Shown: in pieces, positions 8,253-13,631 of the stretch
Position numbering within the stretch: the first letter of the stretch is position 1
Layout of the letters: every line of letters begins with the position of its first letter
Made by a program: the position numbers and the translations under genes
Assembly (NCBI GenBank): GCA_035403355.1
Contig: DAONFA010000041.1
Span: 1-14,463, forward strand
From: Candidatus Cloacimonas sp.
Lineage (GTDB): Bacteria; Cloacimonadota; Cloacimonadia; Cloacimonadales; Cloacimonadaceae
Direction: 5' to 3'
Length of the DNA stretch: 14,463 nucleotides
Notes under the pieces: model-generated
What the model was told of the DNA's origin: nothing
The model's input: the letters and a program-made list of their open reading frames with translations, nothing else
Database searches by the model: none

Positions 8253-9872
8253 TTATTGCATAAATGGATACCTGTAATCGCTATCAGGGACAAAGTTTTC
8301 CTTGATGGAACGGGCTGAAATCCACCGTTGCAAATTTATTGCTGAACCGGCTTTATCGTTTGTGCCGGAAGACCTTCCACCTCCAAAAGGTTGTTGTCCC
8401 ACAACTGCACCCGTGGGCTTATCATTAATATAAAAGTTTCCGGCACTATGCCTTAAAACATTGTTTGCCTCCAGAATAGCTTTTCTATCCTGAGCAAAAA
8501 TAGAGCCGGTTAATCCATAAGGAGAGGTCTTGTCACATAGTTCCAGAACTTTGCTGTAATCCTTTTCGGGATATACAAAAACGGTTAGAACAGGACCGAA
8601 TATTTCTTCCTGCATAGTTTTAAACAGCGGGTCGGTAGTTTTTATTACTGTGGGCTGAATAAAATAGCCGATAGAATCATCACAATTGCCTCCCAGCACT
8701 ATTTCCGCCGAGGTAGAATTCCGGGCAAAATCAATATAACCTTTAATTCTATTGAAGCTTTCTTCATCTATCACCGCATTCAGGAAGTTCGTAAAATCTT
8801 GCACATCACCCATTTTAACCGTTTCCAGCATCTCTGCCATTTCCTGAAACCATCTCTCATAAAGTGTATCCGGTATATATAAACGCGAAGCTGCACTGCA
8901 TTTTTGACCCTGATATTCAAAAGCACCTCTTAAACATGCAACTGCCAGAGATTTTACATCTGCCGAAGAATGCGCGAAAATAAAATCCTTGCCTCCTGTT
9001 TCACCAACTATTCTGGGATAGGATTTATAAAGATGAATATTATTGGCAGTGCGTTGCCAGATATTATTAAAGACCTTTGTGCTGCCGGTAAAATGTATTC
9101 CCGCCAAATGAGGAGAATCAGTTACTAAATTACCTATTTCAGCTCCGGAACCAGGAATATAATTAATCACTCCATCAGGTAATCCTGCCTCTTTTAATAT
9201 CTTCATAATAAAATAGCCACTATAAACAGCAGTCCCTGCAGGTTTCCAGATAATTGTATTTCCCATCAGGGCGGGCGCAGTAGGAAGATTTCCTGCTATG
9301 GAAGTAAAATTGAAAGGGGTGATGGCAAAAATAAAACCTTCCAGCGCTCTATACTCTGAATAGTTCCATTCTCCTTTAGGTGAGACCAGAGGTTGCTGTT
9401 CATATATCTTTTGGGCATAATAGGCATTAAACCGCCAAAAATCAATGAGCTCACAGGCAGAATCAATTTCCGCCTGATGCACATTTTTACTTTGCCCAAG
9501 CATCGTAGCGGCATTCAACAGATAACGATATTTTGTGGAAAGAAGTTCCGCCGCCTTCAGAAAAATTGCGGAACGATGATAGAAAGGCATTTCTTCCCAA
9601 TCGGTTCTTGCTTTCACGGCTGCATTTACAGCCATATCTATAACCTGCATATTCACTTTATGGTATTTTGCCAAAATCTGTTTGTGATTATGTGGCTCAA
9701 TGCAAGTTCCCAGGTTTCCTGTAAAAACCTCTTTTCCATCAATTATGGCAGGAATTTCCAGGATATCGTGGCTGAGTTCTTTCAGGGCATTCTGCAGTTT
9801 GTTTCTTTCGGAAGAACCGGGAGCATAAGTATATATTTGCTCATTTTTGGGGACTGGAACAGTAATAAACAT
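8253..9872 (-). CDS. pruA: L-glutamate gamma-semialdehyde (1-pyrroline-5-carboxylate) dehydrogenase
   Basis: A 539-aa aldehyde dehydrogenase that oxidises glutamate semialdehyde (from proline, ornithine or arginine) to glutamate with NAD+, in the cytoplasm. The start (YAPGSSER, residues 16-23) and the full length resemble the stand-alone ALDH4-type enzyme rather than the bifunctional PutA. Key residues are in place: Asn188 (TPFNFT), Lys210 (IIWKPAG), FTGSTKVF (261-268), general base Glu291 (VGETGGKDF), nucleophile Cys325 (GQKCSAASR), EIFGPV (423-428), and the substrate-binding FGGGRSSGTNDKAG (496-509). ATG is preceded by AAGGAG at a spacing of about 7 nt. It is transcribed alone: about 440 bp separate it from the operon downstream and 626 bp from the porin gene upstream. 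No proline dehydrogenase gene is nearby, so the substrate source is not shown. The long structured leader suggests regulation at RNA level. Confidence 0.96.
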   Translation of the reverse strand: MFITVPVPKNEQIYTYAPGSSERNKLQNALKELSHDILEIPAIIDGKEVFTGNLGTCIEPHNHKQILAKYHKVNMQVIDMAVNAAVKARTDWEEMPFYHRSAIFLKAAELLSTKYRYLLNAATMLGQSKNVHQAEIDSACELIDFWRFNAYYAQKIYEQQPLVSPKGEWNYSEYRALEGFIFAITPFNFTSIAGNLPTAPALMGNTIIWKPAGTAVYSGYFIMKILKEAGLPDGVINYIPGSGAEIGNLVTDSPHLAGIHFTGSTKVFNNIWQRTANNIHLYKSYPRIVGETGGKDFIFAHSSADVKSLAVACLRGAFEYQGQKCSAASRLYIPDTLYERWFQEMAEMLETVKMGDVQDFTNFLNAVIDEESFNRIKGYIDFARNSTSAEIVLGGNCDDSIGYFIQPTVIKTTDPLFKTMQEEIFGPVLTVFVYPEKDYSKVLELCDKTSPYGLTGSIFAQDRKAILEANNVLRHSAGNFYINDKPTGAVVGQQPFGGGRSSGTNDKAGSAINLQRWISARSIKENFVPDSDYRYPFMQ

Positions 9873-9908
9873 TTTTTATCTCCTTTAGTGTAATTTCAAT
9901 ACTCGTGA

Positions 9909-10050
9909 TGAAAAGGAGAAATAGATAGAAATATCTGCACACAGTTATCCTGTTGCATAGCTATTCACCTTTTCACACTGGAAGGCAGATCCGTTTCCAG
10001 ATAAACCCTATCGGCTAACAACCTTGCCATAACAGTTTAGGAATGTTAGC
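9909..10050 (-). ncRNA. Candidate structured 5' leader of the P5C dehydrogenase gene
   Basis: Three successive stem-loops lie between the candidate promoter and the start codon. In mRNA order: GCTAACA (10050-10044) with TGTTAGC (10020-10014); CTGGAA (10000-9995) with TTCCAG (9983-9978); and a long compound hairpin. The compound hairpin has an outer stem TGAAAAGG (9975-9968) with CCTTTTCA (9916-9909), a middle ATAG/CTAT pair (9964-9961 with 9924-9921), and an inner ACAG/CTGT stem extended by GCA/TGC past one bulged base (9957-9950 with 9944-9936) around a 5-base loop. The ribosome site AAGGAG is 20-30 nt further on. I do not recognise a known riboswitch class. No terminator-like T-run follows the last hairpin, so control of translation would be likelier than attenuation. 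The structure is read from the sequence; function is inference. Confidence 0.4.
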
Positions 10051-10064
10051 TCGGTGACAAAACA

Positions 10065-10092
10065 ATTTTTAAATAAGGCGTTATTATGTCAA
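10065..10092 (-). promoter_or_regulatory. Candidate promoter of the P5C dehydrogenase gene
   Basis: Minus-strand TTGACA (10092-10087) is followed after 16 nt by AAAAAT (10070-10065, 4 of 6 matches to TATAAT). Transcription would start near 10058 and give a leader of about 185 nt that contains all the hairpins at 9909-10050. The -35 is perfect, the -10 only fair. Confidence 0.4.
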
Positions 10093-10160
10093 GTATCGCA
10101 AGAAAAAGAGCATTCTGAAAAGTTAGTTATTACTTAATATTATCTATAGCTTATAAAGCC

Positions 10161-10210
10161 CCTGTCCTTCAGGTGAAGGCAGGAATCCGGACAGAACTTT
10201 CCCAACTGTC
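10161..10210. other. Compact cluster of competing hairpins
   Basis: CCTTC (10166-10170) and GAAGG (10175-10179) form a stem with loop AGGT, extended outward by CCTG/CAGG past one bulged base. CTGTCC (10162-10167) can instead pair with GGACAG (10189-10194), and GACAG (10190-10194) can pair with CTGTC (10206-10210). The three pairings exclude one another. The look is REP-like, and it lies just upstream of the dehydrogenase promoter. It may be a dispersed palindromic repeat. Confidence 0.4.
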
Positions 10211-10270
10211 TGCACTTGGAATCCAATAGCTATTTTTACTTAATGGGCATTCAGGGTTGCCTGGTCATTG

Positions 10271-10333
10271 CTTTAACGACCCTTTAACAATTCTTTAACA
10301 ATACCTTAACTTCGCTAAAGAGTCGTTAAAGAA
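10271..10333. repeat. 11-bp-phased CTTTAAC array with inverted halves
   Basis: CTTTAAC starts at 10271, 10282 and 10293, CCTTAAC at 10304, then the inverted forms GCTAAAG at 10314 and GTTAAAG at 10325. The step is exactly 11 bp within each half. CTTTAACGAC (10271-10280) is the perfect reverse complement of 10322-10331, and TTCTTTAAC (10291-10299) of 10325-10333. One copy per helical turn on the same face suggests a cooperative protein-binding array or a long hairpin. It lies about 180 bp upstream of the dehydrogenase promoter and 170 bp past the porin stop. Confidence 0.6.
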
Positions 10334-10388
10334 GGTTTTATGAAGCATAAAAAATTCAACCTGGCAGGAAATAATAACGGTTAGAACC

Positions 10389-10413
10389 CTTTGGCAAACT
10401 TAAATTTACAACT
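10389..10413 (-). repeat. Diverged copy of the arm of the 8088-8206 element
   Basis: Read on the minus strand, AGTTGTAAAT then GCCAAAG (25 bp) matches 8090-8115, where the same two blocks are 26 bp end to end with a diverged middle. Weak similarity continues beyond it (TTCCTGC..CAGG in both). This supports a dispersed repeat family in this genome. No matching right arm is visible here. Confidence 0.4.
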
Positions 10414-10440
10414 CCCCTTATTGGTGCAGGATACAAAATA

Positions 10441-10470
10441 AAAAAAAGCCCGGTTTGTATCTGCCGGGCT
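10441..10470 (-). terminator. Intrinsic terminator of the porin gene
   Basis: On the minus strand AGCCCGG (10470-10464) and CCGGGCT (10453-10447) form a 7-bp G+C-rich stem followed directly by six T (10446-10441). It begins 28 bp past the stop codon of the beta-barrel gene and cleanly separates it from the dehydrogenase unit. Confidence 0.85.
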
Positions 10471-10498
10471 GAATAACTGGTTTTTTTAAAAGAATGCT

Positions 10499-11596
10499 TT
10501 AGAAATTAAGCTGAAGGGATGCTCCTGTGGCATAGTTATTTACATCGCTATTGTCATTTTTGCCCCAGGCACCATATATATATAGGGTTAGCATATTTTC
10601 TACAAGCTTGGATTTTAAACCCCCGTTCAGTTCCGTTCCCAGGTCTTTTAGCACACCTGCATCCGCAAAAAGAGTATGTTTTTCCGTAACAGGATATTGA
10701 ATGGAGCCCACAGCGCTGATAAATGTCCCATCATTATTGTGATACAAATCATCAGTCCAATAGAGGTTTAGTCCATCGTGAATAATATTATAACCATAAA
10801 TAAAGAGTCCGTTTTGGTAATATGAACAGTAAGGAACTAATCCATCTTCGTAGGCAATCAAAACATCGGCTCCAACTTTAATAGTAGCAATATCAATATC
10901 TCCTTTTACAGCTGCGCCAAAACCTGTTTTATCAGGACCGTCAACAAACTGATGGCATACGAAAGGAGTCACATCCAAGGTAGCAGGACCGGTGGAAAGA
11001 GTTACATAAGGCAGGAAAGTTATTTCCCCGTCATTATTATCATCATTATAACCCACAAAGCCATTATATCCCCAAATAACGGGAGAAGTAGCTTCCAGAG
11101 AAGCAAGGAAAATAGTATAATCATCGTGCTTAAGAGTGTCCCCTTCCAAATTCTTAAGTATTCCTGCTTTGGCAGTCATTCCAGCAACATCCGTATAAAG
11201 CGTAACTCCCGCTCCATAATGGTCTATAACCAAACTGCGATGATCAGCCAAATATTGTAACCCGGCTCTGATATTAGTATTGATAACTGGCATATAGTAA
11301 TCCAGATAAAGTTCGCTGGTTTCAATATTGATGCCGCCTGTTCCAAGATTTCCACCTGTTGAAGCATCACCCCAGGTAATTTCTCCAATTTCAATAGCCA
11401 ATCTAAAGTTTAACCCTTCCGTTAATTCTGAATTGAGACCCATTCGTAAACGGCTGTCTATATGACCACCATCATATTTTGCAGCGTCGTTATAGGCAGC
11501 AGCACGGGTAAGCATATCGGCATCATAATCAAAATTAACAGCAGCCAAAATGCTTATGAACAATAGGGTTGAAGTGAGAACAAGAACTTTTTTCAC
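10499..11596 (-). CDS. Outer-membrane beta-barrel (porin-like) protein
   Basis: A 365-aa exported protein with a signal peptide (MKKVLVLTSTLLF, likely cleavage near residue 20 in ILAAVNF). The mature part is an almost continuous series of amphipathic beta strands rich in Gly, Asp, Asn, Tyr and Thr. It ends in a strand with C-terminal Phe (ATGASLQLNF), the usual signal for BAM-mediated insertion. Length and strand pattern suit a 14-18-strand barrel, but no specific porin family is recognised, so substrate is unknown. The start is GTG, supported by AAGGAG 6 nt upstream and by the signal peptide beginning exactly there. It is monocistronic, with a strong promoter at 11630-11658 and a terminator at 10441-10470, as expected for an abundant envelope protein. 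Confidence 0.88.
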   Translation of the reverse strand: MKKVLVLTSTLLFISILAAVNFDYDADMLTRAAAYNDAAKYDGGHIDSRLRMGLNSELTEGLNFRLAIEIGEITWGDASTGGNLGTGGINIETSELYLDYYMPVINTNIRAGLQYLADHRSLVIDHYGAGVTLYTDVAGMTAKAGILKNLEGDTLKHDDYTIFLASLEATSPVIWGYNGFVGYNDDNNDGEITFLPYVTLSTGPATLDVTPFVCHQFVDGPDKTGFGAAVKGDIDIATIKVGADVLIAYEDGLVPYCSYYQNGLFIYGYNIIHDGLNLYWTDDLYHNNDGTFISAVGSIQYPVTEKHTLFADAGVLKDLGTELNGGLKSKLVENMLTLYIYGAWGKNDNSDVNNYATGASLQLNF

Positions 11597-11629
11597 TTTT
11601 TTCTCCTTTTTTTAATTGTTTTTATTTAT

Positions 11630-11658
11630 ATGATAATTCATTACCCTGCCGATGTCAA
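11630..11658 (-). promoter_or_regulatory. Sigma-70-type promoter of the porin-like gene
   Basis: Minus-strand TTGACA (11658-11653), a 17-nt spacer and TATCAT (11635-11630, 5 of 6 matches). Transcription would start near 11623 and give a leader of about 27 nt ending in the strong ribosome site AAGGAG. This is the best promoter in the window. Confidence 0.7.
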
Positions 11659-11721
11659 GTGAATAAATACAACACTTTTCTCTTAGAGTTGTGATACTAC
11701 TGCAGTATTTAGTATGCGTTC

Positions 11722-11947
11722 TCACTTATTTTTTCAAATCGTATCACCATTCTTTCAATTCGGCGATATCGGAGCCTTGCGATATCACGATTTTTTCAAA
11801 ACGATATCACGATTTTTTCAAATGGAATTTCACGATTATTTCAAACGGAATTTCTAAGCCAAAACAGCGAAACAAGTTATGGATTTCTTGCTCACAAACT
11901 GATAATACAGGGCTGGATCGAGAGAAAATATCACGATTTTTTCAGAG
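11722..11947 (+). repeat. Degenerate repeats of TCACGATTTTTTCAAA, partly 22-23 bp apart
   Basis: Copies start at 11722 (TCACTTATTTTTTCAAAT), 11744 (TCACCATTCTTTCAATT), 11785, 11807 (both TCACGATTTTTTCAAA), 11830 (TCACGATTATTTCAAAC) and 11931 (TCACGATTTTTTCAGAG). Steps are 22, 41, 22, 23 and 101 bp. Copies at 11785 and 11807 are also preceded by CGATA. The 22-23-bp step (two helical turns) is typical of iterons or of operator arrays. The array fills the gap between the porin promoter and the phage-like DNA and has no convincing coding potential. No replication gene is present in the window to support an origin. Confidence 0.6.
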
Positions 11948-11966
11948 GCATTTTGAAAGGCATTGA

Positions 11967-12179
11967 ATGGCTGATGATTGTAATCAAGGTTCCAACAATC
12001 TGATCGATATCCAAGGCATCGATCTTTCTTATCATATTGAGCGGAAAGGACTTGACCACCTGTGCGAGGGGTGCATAGTAGCACCCATAAATCAACAGTC
12101 GGGTAACCGAGAAGGAGATCAAGATGACCAAGCAAAACAAGAATCGCAAAGGCCAGGCAACGCTGGAGGAGATGGTTAA
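11967..12179 (+). CDS. Possible small hypothetical protein overlapping the next gene
   Basis: A 70-aa frame preceded by GAAAGG (11955-11960) 6 nt before the ATG. Its first 50 codons look like the phage-like part in base use (several GATC, balanced G+C). The product is rich in Asp, Asn, Gln and Gly, has a CEGC pair at about residues 33-36 and no membrane segment. It overlaps the better-supported gene at 12124 by 56 bp in another frame, which is longer than usual. It may be real, may be the 3' remnant of a longer gene, or may be chance. No family is recognised. Confidence 0.35.
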   Translation: MADDCNQGSNNLIDIQGIDLSYHIERKGLDHLCEGCIVAPINQQSGNREGDQDDQAKQESQRPGNAGGDG

Positions 12180-12438
12180 ATCAGGCAGCCAACTTATTCT
12201 GATGCATGACGATGGGACTGAACAGCCAATCGAAGAGATACTGCATGATGATCCTACGACTATAGAAGTCCACTACAAGAGCTGGTGGAATCAGTTCCGA
12301 GGTCCCTGGCTGCAGTCGGAGAAGATGAGTGAGGACGAGATCAAGACCAGGGCTGATGATGCCTGGGAATGCGGAGACTACAAGGAGATGATCAACTTGA
12401 TGGCTGAGCTGATCTGCCGGCTCGAAAAGAAGAGATAA
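12124..12438 (+). CDS. Hypothetical protein, phage-associated
   Basis: A 104-aa soluble protein with a basic start (MTKQNKNRKG), an acidic middle (HDDGTEQPIEEILHDDP, 28-44) and a helical C-terminal part (about 68-104, SEDEIKTRADDAWECGDY). There is no signal peptide, membrane segment or known motif. The ATG is preceded by a strong AAGGAG (12112-12117) at 6 nt, so it is likely to be expressed. It points toward the minus-strand tail genes and shares a hairpin with them at 12460-12478. Base use and GATC content match those tail genes rather than the chromosomal part. Function is unknown; position at the end of a tail operon on the opposite strand would suit an accessory phage gene. Confidence 0.7.
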   Translation: MTKQNKNRKGQATLEEMVKSGSQLILMHDDGTEQPIEEILHDDPTTIEVHYKSWWNQFRGPWLQSEKMSEDEIKTRADDAWECGDYKEMINLMAELICRLEKKR

Positions 12439-12459
12439 TCATTAGCTAACCTACTCACT

Positions 12460-12478
12460 AACCCGGTTCTGCCGGGTT
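12460..12478. terminator. Hairpin between convergent genes
   Basis: AACCCGG (12460-12466) and CCGGGTT (12472-12478) form a 7-bp stem with loop TTCTG, 21 bp past the stop of the 104-aa gene and 13 bp past the stop of the convergent minus-strand gene. A short T-rich stretch (TTTATCTC, from 12477) follows on the plus strand only. It is probably a terminator for the plus-strand gene and a weaker one for the other direction. Confidence 0.6.
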
Positions 12479-12491
12479 TATCTCTTGGGCA

Positions 12492-13148
12492 TCATTTAGC
12501 GAGGGCAATCAGGGTATAGAAAGGCTCGGAGGCAGTATAGACTTGGCTGATCCCGATCATGATAGTTACCCTGTTACCATCGAGTTTGACATCGGCTATG
12601 AAGAGGAAGGCATCGCATCGGTTAGTCAGGAAGATATGCGGCAGCTCCTGATACTCCTTATCCAGTGTGTGGGTGATGATCTTATCTTCAGTCAGCTTTG
12701 CAGGGCTGCTTTGGCTGTTATCGCCTATCCCCTTATCTTGATCCTGTATCTCGTATTGCAGCTTATTGAGTGATAAGAGGCCGTTCTGCAAGTGTTCGGT
12801 GCCGATGGCTGCATTGGCGATCTTGCTTCCAGTTACCACTCCATCCAGGATGTGATTACCATAGATGCAGTTGTTCTGTAGGCCTCTGGCATCAAGTTTG
12901 CCGATGGTGCAGGTCTTACCACTGAACTGGCCTTGGGTATTGCCTACGTTGTCCCATATCTCATAGAAACCACAGTCGGCTTCATCTTCGATTCCGATCT
13001 CATAGTATCCTGAGTTGGGGGTGGTCTCGATGAGCTTCTTGCCTTCTGCCCAGGATTGACCGGGCCTGAGAAGTCGGATATCGACCCCCGATTGAGGCTT
13101 TCGTTCTGTACCTTCCATTGTATAGTAGCCGATGGCGAACTTATACAT
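12492..13148 (-). CDS. Phage tail-fibre-like protein
   Basis: A 218-aa protein with three parts. The N-terminal about 75 residues look like a small beta domain (GVDIRLLRPGQSW, then SGYYEIGIEDEADCGFYEIW). Residues about 96-131 carry short repeats in which I-x-D-G/N-G and x-K-I/L units alternate (NHILDGVVTGSKIANAAIG, LQNGLLSLNKL), as in the trimeric shafts of tail fibres. A C-terminal beta domain (about 155-218) may be a tip or trimerisation unit. The ATG has AAGGAG upstream at about 6 nt. It is the last of three minus-strand genes, 27 bp after the preceding gene; fibre genes often end tail operons. The assignment rests on pattern and context, not on a recognised family. Confidence 0.6.
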   Translation of the reverse strand: MYKFAIGYYTMEGTERKPQSGVDIRLLRPGQSWAEGKKLIETTPNSGYYEIGIEDEADCGFYEIWDNVGNTQGQFSGKTCTIGKLDARGLQNNCIYGNHILDGVVTGSKIANAAIGTEHLQNGLLSLNKLQYEIQDQDKGIGDNSQSSPAKLTEDKIITHTLDKEYQELPHIFLTNRCDAFLFIADVKLDGNRVTIMIGISQVYTASEPFYTLIALAK

Positions 13149-13175
13149 GTATGCTCCTTTTATGATTGTTAAGGA

Positions 13176-13631
13176 TTAGGAATGTGGAATCACCGTTTCG
13201 TCAAAGTCGGTGATAATAATGATGCCGAAGTCGATGTAGCCGGGCGAGCCGATGTATCTGGATTCCAGGCTGAACTTGACCTTGGTGGGATACTCGTGCA
13301 GATCATCAGGACACTTGGGAAGTTGAGCGATGGTGACCGGGAACTGGCTGTTGATGCTGTTGTAGGCGGTGTATTCCAGATAGAGCCTACCGGGACTGAG
13401 GAGAAAGCTCATCAGACTATAGTATTCGGATGGCTCAAGTACCGCATCCAGATCAAAGGAGTCTTCCCGATAAGCTTCTCTGCGGTGGATGATTGTGGGA
13501 TCATAAGCATTCTTTTTCTCGATGCGGTATTTCTGACTGGGGGCATACTCAACCTGCCCGTTCTGGCAGAAGAAGTAATATATGCCGTCATCAGCCCAGC
13601 GGATGAGCTTGAAGCCCTTTATAATAGCCAT
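13176..13631 (-). CDS. Putative phage tail/baseplate protein
   Basis: A 151-aa protein of predicted mixed beta structure with no signal peptide or membrane segment. The ATG lies inside the end of the upstream gene (13-bp overlap), with AAGGTG as ribosome site, which implies translational coupling. The middle part (LEPSEYYSLMSFLLSPGR, about 66-83) followed by FPVTIAQLP (about 98-106) and a beta-rich end looks like small tail-tip or distal-tail proteins, but no family is recognised with certainty. Context between a hub-like gene and a fibre-like gene supports a structural role. Base use matches the rest of the phage-like part. Confidence 0.75.
   Translation of the reverse strand: MAIIKGFKLIRWADDGIYYFFCQNGQVEYAPSQKYRIEKKNAYDPTIIHRREAYREDSFDLDAVLEPSEYYSLMSFLLSPGRLYLEYTAYNSINSQFPVTIAQLPKCPDDLHEYPTKVKFSLESRYIGSPGYIDFGIIIITDFDETVIPHS

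Noticed and set aside
9909..10050. A known riboswitch or T-box in the dehydrogenase leader
   Set aside because: No conserved core of a cobalamin, glycine, THF, glutamine or c-di-GMP riboswitch, and no T-box sequence or terminator, could be found by eye.
11722..11947. CRISPR array
   Set aside because: The repeat is only 16-17 bp, the spacing of 22-23 bp leaves no room for spacers, copies are degenerate, and no cas gene is near.
11691..11966. A 91-codon plus-strand frame over the repeat array, and a minus-strand frame at 11854-12135
   Set aside because: The plus frame merely translates the A/T-rich repeats and has no good ribosome site; the minus frame crosses the composition boundary and runs against a well-supported plus-strand gene.
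11931..12149. Minus-strand 72-codon frame with a hydrophobic start
   Set aside because: It would start at TTG without a ribosome site and lies opposite the gene at 12124 and its strong AAGGAG.
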